A DNA stretch of 64,000 nucleotides. Source: Westerdykella aurantiaca (Eukaryota > Ascomycota > Dothideomycetes > Pleosporales > Sporormiaceae). The DNA is taken from positions 5,210,501-5,274,500 of the forward strand of contig JASJFJ010000001.1 in NCBI GenBank assembly GCA_030412805.1, written 5' to 3'. This document shows positions 9,783 to 19,556 of this stretch, one piece after another; the stretch's first letter is position 1; each line of letters begins with the position of its first letter. A model generated the notes under the pieces. The model saw only the letters and a program-made list of their open reading frames with translations. It was not told the DNA's origin and did not search any database. Both the position numbers and the translations under genes were made by a program.

Positions 9783-12587
9783 TGAGGCGTCGGGTGTAGG
9801 AGGCCTGCAGCTGGAGGGCAGCAAGGCAGGCGGTGTGCGGCTTCGTGACCGGAAGTCAGACGGGGAGAAGGCCCAGCGAAAAGGGTTGTCGGGGTGGCCG
9901 AGTGCAGGGAGAGGATGAGGCGAGAGGAGAAGGGTGGGAAGAGCGCAGCGTCCGCAACGGTGACTTGGGAAGGGTTGGCAATGTCCTGGCCTCTCTCGCT
10001 CTCTCTCTCTCTGTGTGTGTGCGTAAGCGAGCGCGCGCGTGTGCGTGTGCGAAAGGAGTGCTTTTTGTTCGGGGTGGGTTTAATGGTGTCGGACGGCGGG
10101 TGCAACGAGCGAGCCAACACGGGGGGCAAAGAGCGACTTCTGACGGAAAAGGAGTGAAACAAAGGGTGCAACAAAGAGGGGACCTTTGCGCAAACAATGC
10201 AGTAAGAGAGTGGAAGGGATATTGGCGGTTGGGGGATTGGGGGATGGGAGGGAAAACAAAGAGATGGAATAGTAGTATAATAAGTCGGGGATGTAGATGG
10301 ATGGGACAAAGTACAGGAACCGTCTGACGGGGAAGGAGAAGGTGGAGGGTCGGCGTAAGGAGGAAGCGGGTCGGGCTAGGACGAATTCGGTTAGAGCAGT
10401 GAGCTGGGGCCAGGCTAGGGCCAGGCTAGGGCCAAGCTAAAAAAGCTAAAAAATGGAGGCCGAAACGCCGCCGGGTCACGAGTGAACCTTGGAAGAATGA
10501 CCAGTCGACACCAGCTAATCACTTTTAATTATTTGTTTAAAACTGACGCCGTTTTGCGACCAAGTCCTCCGTAGTGCAGTAACCAAGGTTTTTGCCCTCT
10601 TTCTTTCTTTTTTTTTTCTTCCCTTTTTCTTCCCTGCACCGAGCATCCTTGCCATAGCGGCGACGCCACAGCTGCAGATAGTGCAGTACAGTAGATGATT
10701 GCTTTGTCTGACCAAGTTGGTGAGTTCGGTGTGCAATACCAACGGGAGCATCTCGATCTGTTCTGGCCGTTTGTGGACATCGCGGAAAAGAAGCCGCACG
10801 TGGGTTTGTGTAGATCTACCTAGGTAGAATGGCAGAAGGCAAGTTAGTAGCATGACGACCATGTCAAGATGCAACATCTCAAAAATGTCTGCAACAACGA
10901 TCCCCGCGCAAGTTCAACACCATCTTTCCCCATGCAGGCTGGACCCAAAGACAAATAAAGACTGAATTCGAACTTGCAGAGGCGCATGTTCCCCCTCCAA
11001 ACCCCCACATGTACCCAGCACATCCTCTGCATGGCAGTATTAATATTCCATAACACACAACACACGACATCCAACCAAGTGCACAGCCCCGTCCCGTACT
11101 CTGTCCGCAAATCCCGAAATCAACTCAAATGCTCAAACGCGCAGTCAGACGCCACTCGTTCCTGGACTGTGCTGTGCTACACATACACAGCAGACAGTAG
11201 TCAGATCAGACAGTTACAGTACACTTTGCCACGACAGTCCCCCCCCCTTGGCCAAAAATAAACCCACAAGGCTTAGTCTCGTCACTCTTACTAACTCTTC
11301 CAAGGACCAACAAGGTTGCTTCCTGCCTCGCCGGCCTCCCCTTTGCCTTCCAAACTTCGCGGGGGCAACCTTGGAACTCGCCAGATCTACGCTCTGCCTT
11401 GCCCGCTGCGTATTACCACCCCCTGTCAGACCCTTGGAATCCTTCAGCCTTTTGTTTTCTCCCAGCAAAACCTGTTGCGTACATGGTGGATGATGCCTTG
11501 GCGTCCGTTCCGTTGTTCGACCAGGTATGTACTGTAGTACTATGTACGTGGGAAGCCGAAGACCGGCGAAAAATGTCCACGGATTGCGGCGGCCATGATT
11601 GGGCCCAAAGTGCCGATGAGGGCTTCTTAAGTAATTGGAACGGCAATCATTTCTTAAACAATAGGGCAATAGGGCATGCTTTCGCCTCCACAGTCGGCCT
11701 GACCAATGGGGGGCCCGAGGGTCATGATGACGATCGGGTTGATGTTGATGATGTGCAGAAAGTCGATGGCGTAGAGCCTGGGCATACGCAGACGCAGAGG
11801 GTAGGCTGCAGGTTGTAGGCTGTAGGCTCCAAAGGAAAGCCCCAGAACCCCCCTTTCCCCCTTGTGGCATTTGCTACTGTACCACATCAAGATCCAATGC
11901 GCAAAAATCATGGATTGGAATTCCCGCTTTCCATTCATCGAATTACCCCTTCCGAACTACTCGCCAGCAAAGTACTTAAAACCAGCCCCTTATACCGGAA
12001 ACTCCCCAGGAAATGATAACCAGAGCACTTTTAGACACCCACCCACCGCTCTTCCTCCGAGTGCCCTGTTGAACGCGCCAAATAATGCAAAATGTGTCGA
12101 GTGCACAATACCTCCTTCGCCTTCGCCTTCGCCTTTGGCCCCATCCCACATATCAATGCATGGCATGACCACCCATGAACAAGTCATCGTCCCAGAAGAC
12201 GGCGCGAGGCCCCGCATGATGCAACCCATCCCATGCGACCAAGGAAAGCAAAGCAAAGCAAGGCAAGGTAAGGCAAAATCCCATGTGTGGGAAAATTAGA
12301 GAAAAGCAAAAGCAGACAGAAATCCCACGACAAAAGGAGAGCTGGGTATACCGGTAAGCAAAACTGTAGAAACACCTTAGATACTCCAGGGTTTCCCAAG
12401 ATTCCCACATGTGGAAAAGGAGCAGTGGCATCCACCGTTTTCCGCCCATCTTCTTTATTTTTTTGCCCCGGTGCCATAAAACGCCGTGTAGTAGAAATCG
12501 TCAAGGAGTATAAGAGAGAAGACCAAGGAAATCAGACATCGCACCATCGCCAACCCAATCCCTCCTCGCCACGGAGACAGCCAACAC
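9783..12587. other. 2.8-kb intergenic interval upstream of the F-box gene
   Basis: This covers the promoter/leader of the F-box/WD40 gene (9783 to about 10500) and the 3' flank of the MED15 gene. A CT/GT dinucleotide-rich stretch lies at about 9988-10024, a pyrimidine-rich tract near 10595-10632, and a 12-bp perfect palindrome CTACCTAGGTAG at 10816-10827. Several 60-220 codon ORFs are present on both strands, but none has recognisable content. No RNA gene is evident. Confidence 0.55.
10816..10827. promoter_or_regulatory. Perfect 12-bp palindrome CTACCTAGGTAG
   Basis: Its core TACCTAGGTA recurs at 27021 and 32585, with close variants at 27061, 47958 and 59717, always between genes. It may be a binding site for a dimeric regulator; function is inferred only from recurrence and symmetry. 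Confidence 0.5.
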
Positions 12588-15500
12588 CTAGGGTTCCTGG
12601 CCAACCCCCTCGCCCTCCGTGGCAGGAAATAACGAAGGGTCATCCTTAATGAACTCCTCAAAGGCATCCAGAGGATTCTCGGGTAGAGGGGAGAGGCTCC
12701 CATCCCCAATATCCCAGCCCAGCGGAAGGCCCAACTCGAGCATGGCCATGTCATCGGATAACTGCGGGTTGATCATCACGGGGCCGTGCTGTCCGTGGAC
12801 CATGACGGCGGGCGTGATCAAATCGTTCGGCGCAAGTGTGGCCATCTCCGACGCCAACGTTGCTGGGGAGTTGTCCGTCTGCTGCGTGTTCGGGGTATTG
12901 TCGTTGGTCATGTCTGGGGTGGTGGGCGACAGAGCGCCTTGCTCAAGCCAGAGAGTGCTTTCATCGGCGAGGCCAGCGGCTGTGATGGGAAGGTTGTCCA
13001 TGGCGCCAGTAGCCTCAGCCAAGGACACATCAATCGCCGAAAACAGATTGGTGACGAATGGGCTCTGATCACCCCCCTGTGCGTCGACCACAGCGGCCGG
13101 TCGAGCCTCTGTCGCCTGGGGCTTCGTCGCGCTCGCTGGGGTGGCTTTCGCCGCTGCTCCCGTGCTAGGCGTCGTCGCCTTAGCCCCGACTTGAGGTGTC
13201 TTGAGCGAGGCCCCAGGTTGATGAGCGGCGGGCGTGACCACAGGTTGTGATGCTCCTGATTGCCCGAGCTTCGTAGTGGAAGCCGAGTCCTTGCTCGGCA
13301 CAGTCGAAGCCTTCGACGCACCCTGCGCTTCTGTGGGCTGGCCAGTCTTCGGATCGAGTCCCGCAACCTTTGCGAAATTCTCAAGGACGTACTGAACAGG
13401 GTCCGCGATTTTAGCATGTGACTCCTGGATATGTGCCTGCAGATCTGCTTGTGTACTGAATCTTCGTGAAGCGTCACAGCCCTCGACCGTGCATATGATG
13501 GTTGGCCTGTATTCCGCCGGCTTCGGTGCGGGTGCTGGGCGCTGTGCAGGAGTACCTTCATTACCTGCGGCCTCCTGGGGAGACTGCTTGGGAGCAGCTG
13601 GCGTGGAACCCTGGCGGTCAAGCTTGACCTTCTTCTTTTCCGGAAGGTGGAGGTCCTTCACATCCCGGGCGCCTTTGAAGTACTGGGGAGCACCCCGAGG
13701 AGACTGTGCACCGAGGACGAACGGTGGCTGTTGCACTACGGGAGCAGGGGGTGGCTTCTGCTGACGTTGCTGCTGCTCCATGATGGCCAGATTGGCAGGA
13801 GTGAGTTGCTGGTTCTGTTGGCCGGCATTCAGTTGGTTCTGTTGGCTAGCCTTCATGGCATTCACGTGTTTCCGCATCTGAGTCGTCAGTTTGCCGAAGG
13901 TATGGAGGATCCGTTCAAACTCCTGGAAACTGATCGAGCTATTGTCGGCGAGTTTGAACTCGTTGAGATCGATGTTCCTGCGCAACTTGACCCACATTCT
14001 CGCGCACTCGCGGATCGTCCCCTCGTCCCCACTGGCAGCATAGACGCGCAACGAAGGTACGACTTCGTTGAGAATCGCCCGGCTCGAGCGAAGCTGCGCG
14101 TTGATCTGCGCTCGCACCTGATCATTCAGCTGCACAGGCTCGCCTGCGATGAACTTCTTCTCCTCCTCCTGCAGTATGGCTTGCAACCTCATCAGCTTGT
14201 TCGTGCTCTCATTGGGTGGCATAGGGTGTCGTTGTGGCAGCTTGGGCTCGGTCGTGTTCTGAGCCTGCAGCAGGTTTGCCCGGGCCCGCTGTGCGTCGGC
14301 GAGGCTTTGCTGTGACCCCGAGGCGACCATAGGTGGAGCCTGGGGGGCAGAAGGCGCAACTGGCTCATTGGCATCGCCGTCCTCATGCGGTCGTTTCACA
14401 CCCTGCGTCGGGGGTTGTTGTCCGGCCGCCTGTGGGTGCTTCGCTGCATATTGCTGTTTAGGCGTGGGCCTCGCTTGGGCGCCCATCTGAGAAGGTGCGG
14501 GTGACGCCGCAGGCTGTCGAAGCATCTGTTGTGTCGGGGCGGGCGAAGGCTGGGCCGCGGAAGCTCGTTGGGCCTGGTTCAGCATCTGTTGTTGCTGGTG
14601 AATCTGCTGCTGGTGCGCCTGGAATTGTTTGAACCTATGATTCGCCACCATCGCCCGCAAGTGGTCGTCGGTGGGTGCGTGATGACCCTTGGCCTGGAGT
14701 TGCGCGCGTAAATTCTCGATATCCTGCTGAGTGACCTGCAGAGCGGGCATATTGGGATGCGGTTGGCCTGGTCGCATCGGCGGCTGGTTCCCCATCATGG
14801 ATGCTTGTGGCGCCATCATGATGGGGCCTGCTTGTGGCGGTTGGCCGGACTGCATCGCCATGGCTGGATTCATCGCCATAGTGAGGTTCCCGGCCAGATT
14901 GAGATTGTTGGCAACGTGCGCGGCTTGCATCGTCATGATCTTGCTGGGGTTCAGTTGCGGCAGTCGCGCCTGGTTCTGCTCGACCCAGCCTCTGAGCTGA
15001 GCCCATGTGTTGACCCCGCTCGGAAGCATGCTCATCAGCGCCGTTGATGGCGGGCCTCCCATCAGACTCAAATTGAACTGCTCGTGGTCCGCACTTCTGA
15101 CGACCGCGGGGTTGACACGCAGCAGGTGGTGGGCCGCCATTAACTTCTGCTGGTCAGACATGGGTTGCCCGGGAACATTGTGTAGCTGCTGCTGCAACGA
15201 CGCTGCTGTATTCGCCGCCTGCTGGCCCATAGGCATTCCTGCAGGGTGCACGAGATTGGGGTTGCCTAACATCTGGCCCGGCGCTCCCGGTTGCAGTCCT
15301 GGGTTGACCATCATGTTGGGTTGGCCGGCATTCGGCGCGAAAGATTGACTCGACATGCCGTTGTTGATACGCACATTGTGATAGTGCGACAAGATGGCAT
15401 GGAACTGATTATCGGGCACACGCATCAGGTGGTTTTTGAGCTGAGGAGGCGCATCCTGCGGAATCATGCTCCTTCGGAGTTGCTCCGTCAATGGCTCACC

Positions 15501-17159
15501 GGCCAGCTGAGCCTGCAGAGCCCTCTGTTGGGCCTCACGCCTGAGTTGCGCCACCACTGGATCGTACTGTGTCGTGTTGGGGCCCATCTGAGGTACATGT
15601 GCCTGTGGAAGCTGTTGGGCTGCCGCGGGGCCGTTGACGCCGGGAGGCACCATCGGGCGAGTGAGCAAGTTCATGGCGGGATTCTCCGAGGGTCCTTGAG
15701 GGTTGAGACCGCGCATCTGGCCTTGTAGCATCATGTTCGGGTTCACTGGCGTACCTTGTGGCTGGGGTTGCGATTGGGCTGGAGGTTGAGGTCGACCCTG
15801 CTGCTGGGCCTGCTGGGCCTGCTGGGCTGCCTGTTGTTGTTGTTGTTGTTGTTGCTGTTGTTGTAACCGCGCTTGAGCTTGGGCTTGGGCTTGAGCTTGA
15901 GCTTGAGCCTGCGCTTGCATTTGAGCCTGGGAGGGTTGCCGTTGCATGCTATTCATAGCAGCGGCCTGCATCTGGCGCTGCCCCATAAGCTGGGCCTGTG
16001 GGGTATTCTGAGCGGGAAACCCCATGGGGGTTTGAGCCGCATTGTTGCTCGCCGGAACGACCGTCTGGCCCTGGTTTTGGACCCTCAGCGCCTCGTACTG
16101 CTGGTCGGCGAGGGCATTGAAATCAAAGCCTGTATTGGCGGGACGCTGGTTCATGCCCATGGGCGTCTGGCCAAACTGGGCTTGTTGCTGCAGACCAGGG
16201 CCGTTCTGGTTGGGTATGGGACCAGGAGGTATGGGTATTTGGCCACTGCGTAGAGCCTGCTCTGCAAGGTGGCGGAAACGGAGGAGTACGGGATCCACGT
16301 TGCGCGCCTGGAATTGCTGCTTCCTCTCCGGAGGCAGTCGGTTCACGTCTTCTTGGAATCTCTGCCTGAGCTCGGGTTTGCTTTGCATCAACCGCCGAGC
16401 CACAGTCAATACCATGGCCGGGTCAAGTTGCATTTGCTGCGGCGGCTGTTGCTGTTGTTGCTGTTGCTGCTGCTGCTGTGGTTGCTGCTGTGGTTGCTGC
16501 TGTGGTTGCTGCTGTGGTTGCTGCTGTGGTTGCTGCATGTTCGACTGGGGAACGGTCTGGGCTATGGGGAAGTTGAGCTGGTTGGCACCTGGCATGCCCA
16601 TCATGGGCTGTCCTTGGCTTCCCGGGAGGGGAGAGGTCTGCATCGGTCGCTGTAACTGTGGATTGGGGAAACCTTGGAGCATCTGCTGGGCGGGGTCGGG
16701 CCGGGCACCTGCAACGCCAGCTTGGGCCATCATGGCCATCTGGGCAGGGCTCATGCCGTTGAGCATGCTGCTGTTTGGCTGCATGGCCATTGCGTTGTTG
16801 CCCTGCATCGCCATGGCAGTGTTCGGTTGCATGTGGGATCGCTCCTGGCGTTGGCGAGCCAATTTGTTGTTCTCGTTTCTTATTGCGGCGGCGTACTGGT
16901 CCTTTGTCTGAGAGGTATTAAAGGCGAGAGTCTCGGTAGCCATTGCTTTGTGCATGGCCTCCTTATCTTTCTGCGGACCCAGCAACAACTTGTACTGAGT
17001 GAACAGTACCATGAACTGGGCGGCGCGCTCGTTTGGAGCGACGGACTGCTGCCACCCTTGCTGAGCCTTTGCTTGTTGTGCGATATAATGGGCGATGAGT
17101 TGCTGGTTGATGTTGGGTTGGGCGGGCGGTTGGGTCATGGGGGGGTTTTGCGCTTCCAT
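12588..17159 (-). CDS. MED15: Mediator complex subunit 15 (Gal11/MED15-like), Gln-rich
   Basis: This is a single ORF of 1,523 residues. Residues about 36-100 (GWQQSVAPNERAAQFMVLF ... ATETLAFNTSQTKDQY) match the pattern of the fungal MED15 KIX domain, which binds activator tails. Long Gln/Pro/Met/Asn-rich regions follow, with a (QQPQ)-type tandem near 210-230, an (AQ) tandem and Gln tracts near 415-445. Residues about 1020-1130 form a helical, charged block (LQAILQEEEKKFIAGEPVQL ... MWVKLRRNIDLNEFK). Near 1220-1245 is a C2H2-like motif, CTVEGCDASRRFSTQADLQ with HIQESH. The tail is acidic and hydrophobic. MED15 is a Mediator tail subunit linking DNA-bound activators to RNA polymerase II. The start is the first ATG of the frame, just before the KIX region. 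Family call is from domain pattern; the C2H2-like motif is shared with fungal relatives as I remember them. Confidence 0.82.
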   Translation of the reverse strand: MEAQNPPMTQPPAQPNINQQLIAHYIAQQAKAQQGWQQSVAPNERAAQFMVLFTQYKLLLGPQKDKEAMHKAMATETLAFNTSQTKDQYAAAIRNENNKLARQRQERSHMQPNTAMAMQGNNAMAMQPNSSMLNGMSPAQMAMMAQAGVAGARPDPAQQMLQGFPNPQLQRPMQTSPLPGSQGQPMMGMPGANQLNFPIAQTVPQSNMQQPQQQPQQQPQQQPQQQPQQQQQQQQQQQPPQQMQLDPAMVLTVARRLMQSKPELRQRFQEDVNRLPPERKQQFQARNVDPVLLRFRHLAEQALRSGQIPIPPGPIPNQNGPGLQQQAQFGQTPMGMNQRPANTGFDFNALADQQYEALRVQNQGQTVVPASNNAAQTPMGFPAQNTPQAQLMGQRQMQAAAMNSMQRQPSQAQMQAQAQAQAQAQAQAQARLQQQQQQQQQQQAAQQAQQAQQQGRPQPPAQSQPQPQGTPVNPNMMLQGQMRGLNPQGPSENPAMNLLTRPMVPPGVNGPAAAQQLPQAHVPQMGPNTTQYDPVVAQLRREAQQRALQAQLAGEPLTEQLRRSMIPQDAPPQLKNHLMRVPDNQFHAILSHYHNVRINNGMSSQSFAPNAGQPNMMVNPGLQPGAPGQMLGNPNLVHPAGMPMGQQAANTAASLQQQLHNVPGQPMSDQQKLMAAHHLLRVNPAVVRSADHEQFNLSLMGGPPSTALMSMLPSGVNTWAQLRGWVEQNQARLPQLNPSKIMTMQAAHVANNLNLAGNLTMAMNPAMAMQSGQPPQAGPIMMAPQASMMGNQPPMRPGQPHPNMPALQVTQQDIENLRAQLQAKGHHAPTDDHLRAMVANHRFKQFQAHQQQIHQQQQMLNQAQRASAAQPSPAPTQQMLRQPAASPAPSQMGAQARPTPKQQYAAKHPQAAGQQPPTQGVKRPHEDGDANEPVAPSAPQAPPMVASGSQQSLADAQRARANLLQAQNTTEPKLPQRHPMPPNESTNKLMRLQAILQEEEKKFIAGEPVQLNDQVRAQINAQLRSSRAILNEVVPSLRVYAASGDEGTIRECARMWVKLRRNIDLNEFKLADNSSISFQEFERILHTFGKLTTQMRKHVNAMKASQQNQLNAGQQNQQLTPANLAIMEQQQRQQKPPPAPVVQQPPFVLGAQSPRGAPQYFKGARDVKDLHLPEKKKVKLDRQGSTPAAPKQSPQEAAGNEGTPAQRPAPAPKPAEYRPTIICTVEGCDASRRFSTQADLQAHIQESHAKIADPVQYVLENFAKVAGLDPKTGQPTEAQGASKASTVPSKDSASTTKLGQSGASQPVVTPAAHQPGASLKTPQVGAKATTPSTGAAAKATPASATKPQATEARPAAVVDAQGGDQSPFVTNLFSAIDVSLAEATGAMDNLPITAAGLADESTLWLEQGALSPTTPDMTNDNTPNTQQTDNSPATLASEMATLAPNDLITPAVMVHGQHGPVMINPQLSDDMAMLELGLPLGWDIGDGSLSPLPENPLDAFEEFIKDDPSLFPATEGEGVGQEP
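15832..15918. repeat. CAA-type Gln tract and hexanucleotide Ala-Gln tandem inside MED15
   Basis: On the coding (minus) strand, this encodes an (AQ)n tandem from a roughly 6-bp unit (15871-15918) followed by a Gln tract (15832-15863). Being in frame, length changes would add or remove residues without breaking the protein. Confidence 0.85.
16479..16536. repeat. 12-bp tandem (TGGTTGCTGCTG) x5 inside MED15
   Basis: Nearly perfect 12-bp units, in frame with MED15, encode a Gln-Gln-Pro-Gln type repeat. The unit length is a multiple of three, so slippage preserves the frame. Confidence 0.9.
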
Positions 17160-18479
17160 CGCCTGGGCTGCGACGGAGCGCGAGGTACGTTATCGCCGAA
17201 GGCGACGGGGGGTACGGTGCCCTGCAAGTCGGCTAACTAAGGTGGCAGTATGAATGATGGCGCGGTGGTTCTGTGGTTCTGGCAGGAGAATGACGGCGTC
17301 GAAGAAGCGTGCGAAGTGGAGGAGATGGGCGGCTGGCGGCGAGCAAGTTTGCAAGGCGGTGGAGGGAGCGGGGGGGAAGGGTGGAAGAACGACAACACCG
17401 CACGACGAGGCACGGGGTGTGGGCGAATCGCACGGCCGGAAAGGAATGATGGGGAGGTATCGAGGTATCGAGGAGGCGGAGTGGTGGGTTTGGTGGTGTA
17501 AGGAGGGCGACGACAACGAGCGAGGCGCTGAAGTGGATGGGCGTGCCAGGTCACCTGTGACCTCCAGGGCTCCAGGGCTGGGTGGATGGATGGGCTCGGG
17601 TCTGGCTTGGGCAGCTTTGACGAAAGTGGAAGAGCGGGAAGAGTGGGCAGACTCTGAGACTGGGAGGGGGCGGAATGCCAAGCGGGCCAGGGGCGGGGAG
17701 GAAACCGACTGGAGCGAATAGCGAATAGCGAATAGCGAAGCAACACAGGGACCCGTTGCAATTGGCAGCGTCGACAGAAACCGGCCACCCAGATGAACAG
17801 AGAAAGAAGTCGCCACAGGTCTCGATGAGTACACAGGGTAATGTTGTTGTTCTGTGCAGGAGTGGTGGTGGTGGTGTGGAGGAGGAGGAGATCTGCTGCT
17901 GGCTATCTCCCGCCGCCTGGGCTTGACGGCCGTTTCAGGGCGACAAGAGGCGCTAACAGGAACCTGGCACGCTGGGACCCTTCACAACTCGACCAGGGGA
18001 CGGTTAGCCAGGGCGCCGACGGGTAGAGTCCAGACGAGGCTACGGAGCGTATGCCTACAGTTATGGCTGAATTCAACGTCGTCACGCAGTGAGGGTGAGG
18101 TGAGCCCTGGAACGAGAATGAGAATGAGTCGCGAAAGCTGTGTTTTTTTGTGAAGCGTCAAGGGGGCGGGGCGACGTTGGAACCTCGACAGCAGCAGAGC
18201 GGACTTTATCGGAAGGACGCAGCCAAACATTGGGCGCGCTTCCCTCATAGCTCTTCGCGTGTTTGAAGAGCTAGGGATATTCTCAGGGTTTACTATTATC
18301 CTCAGTGGACAGGCTCAATCCACGACCACATCACCGACGAAGAAACGCAGAACCCTTTCTGTCCTCAGCAGCCCAAACGGGATGTACAGTAGATAATCTC
18401 GGAGGCCAAGAATCGATTCCCCATCGCCAAAATCGCTACCTAACCATAGTCCCTTTTAACCACATGATCAAGACACGCC
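17160..18479. other. Intergenic upstream of MED15, downstream of the parvulin gene
   Basis: A G-rich plus strand (C/T-rich on the MED15 sense strand) at 17230-17700 fits a long MED15 leader and promoter. ORFs on both strands here are low-complexity shadows. A short tandem of GCGAATA-like units lies near 17717-17740. No gene is supported. Confidence 0.55.
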
Positions 18480-18953
18480 CTACCTCCTCCCCTCCACCAT
18501 GATGATATGATACCCTTCGCCCGTCCTACACTCCCCCAACTTGGGGCTCGCCGTCGTACTCGGCTCCAGCTCGAATGCCACCTTCTCAAACTCCGCCAGC
18601 AGGCTGCCGCGCGTTTTCCAGCCCAGCGATCCGCCTGTACCAAGTGTCAGCAACCCACCGCCCCACGACAACGCTTCTTCAGCAACCATGTTCCCTCCCC
18701 TAGTACCCAACCTTTGCCCCAACCCAGAGATGACCAACTTACCCTGCCGCGCCTTATCCTCACTATACTCCCTGGCCACGTCGTCGAACTTCCGCCCCTC
18801 CCGCAGCTTCGCCAACGCCTCCTCCTTCTTGCTGTGTTTCTCGCACAGGATATGTCGGACGTTGATCGCCGTTGCGGGTTTCAGCTTCGACGCGTTCGAG
18901 CTCGAGCCAGAGGTGTCGGCCGTGGACTTTGCGGACTTGGCCTTGGGCGCCAT
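18480..18953 (-). CDS. pin4: Parvulin-type peptidyl-prolyl isomerase, Par14/Pin4 class
   Basis: Exons 18743..18953 and 18480..18634 on the minus strand are joined over a 108-bp GTAAGT...ACAG intron, giving 121 residues, close to the roughly 130 of human Par14. A basic Lys/Ser/Ala-rich N-terminus (residues 1-30) precedes the parvulin fold: NVRHILCEKHSKKEEAL, REGRKFDDVAREYSEDKARQG, GSLGWKTRGSLLAEFEKVAFEL and EGYHIIMVEGRR. The Pin1-type WW domain and the phospho-binding Arg/Lys loop are absent, as expected for Par14. It is expected to catalyse cis/trans isomerisation of Xaa-Pro bonds; in other species relatives take part in ribosome biogenesis and bind DNA. The start is the MAPKAK methionine; an upstream in-frame extension lacks conservation-like content. 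The intron is open in frame. Confidence 0.93.
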   Translation of the reverse strand: MAPKAKSAKSTADTSGSSSNASKLKPATAINVRHILCEKHSKKEEALAKLREGRKFDDVAREYSEDKARQGKLVISGLGQRLGTRGGNMVAEEALSWGGGLLTLGTGGSLGWKTRGSLLAEFEKVAFELEPSTTASPKLGECRTGEGYHIIMVEGRR

Positions 18954-19556
18954 GGTGAATGGTTTGGGCGGGGGTGAGGAACGCTGGGGAAGGGGAATCG
19001 AGGGTTGGTGGGGTGCGCTTTTCGCTAGGCTGGATGGTGGGGCTGTCAAGGTGCTGTGCGACTATTTGAGAAGTCGTCCTTTGGCCCACTCTTCTTCCTT
19101 GAACTTCTCCTCAAGTTCGCAGTTCTTCTAAGACCTTGCCCCTGCGTATCGGTACCACAGTGCATGCACAGCTCGCAAAAGAGATGAAGTCACACGGTGG
19201 AGACGCCCAGGGATCAGCCACTTTTAGTCTTTCCCTGTTGCAGAAGGTGGCGCTTGCAGGGGCGCGGGCCGAGCCCCTTGCAGGTGGAGCAAAAAGCTTA
19301 CCTGGGTTAGCGAAGGGCGCTAAACGCGTTTAGAGCTGCCCGGCTAGGACTCCGTGCATCTATGCAGAGGTCTTGTGCAGGATGTCGTTAGTGTGACCAC
19401 CAGGGAGAGGGGATCTGCAGCTGTAGCAAGTCGTTCATGGCCATCCAATGTGGAAGAATCCTTCACGACGCGGTGGTCATCATCCATAGTTTCCACAAAT
19501 GGCCTCTCCCCATGCTCGACATGCTACCAACACTCCTGCCCATCCAGATCGCCTCC
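18954..19556. other. Intergenic between the parvulin gene promoter and the Ku80 3' end
   Basis: This holds the parvulin promoter (minus strand) and the Ku80 3' flank. No gene-like ORF or RNA structure is recognised. Confidence 0.55.

Noticed and set aside
16042..16911. 289-codon plus-strand ORF opposite MED15, very Cys/Gly-rich
   Set aside because: It is the antisense shadow of Gln/Met-rich codons (CAG/CAA reversed). It has no start context and no independent splice or domain pattern.
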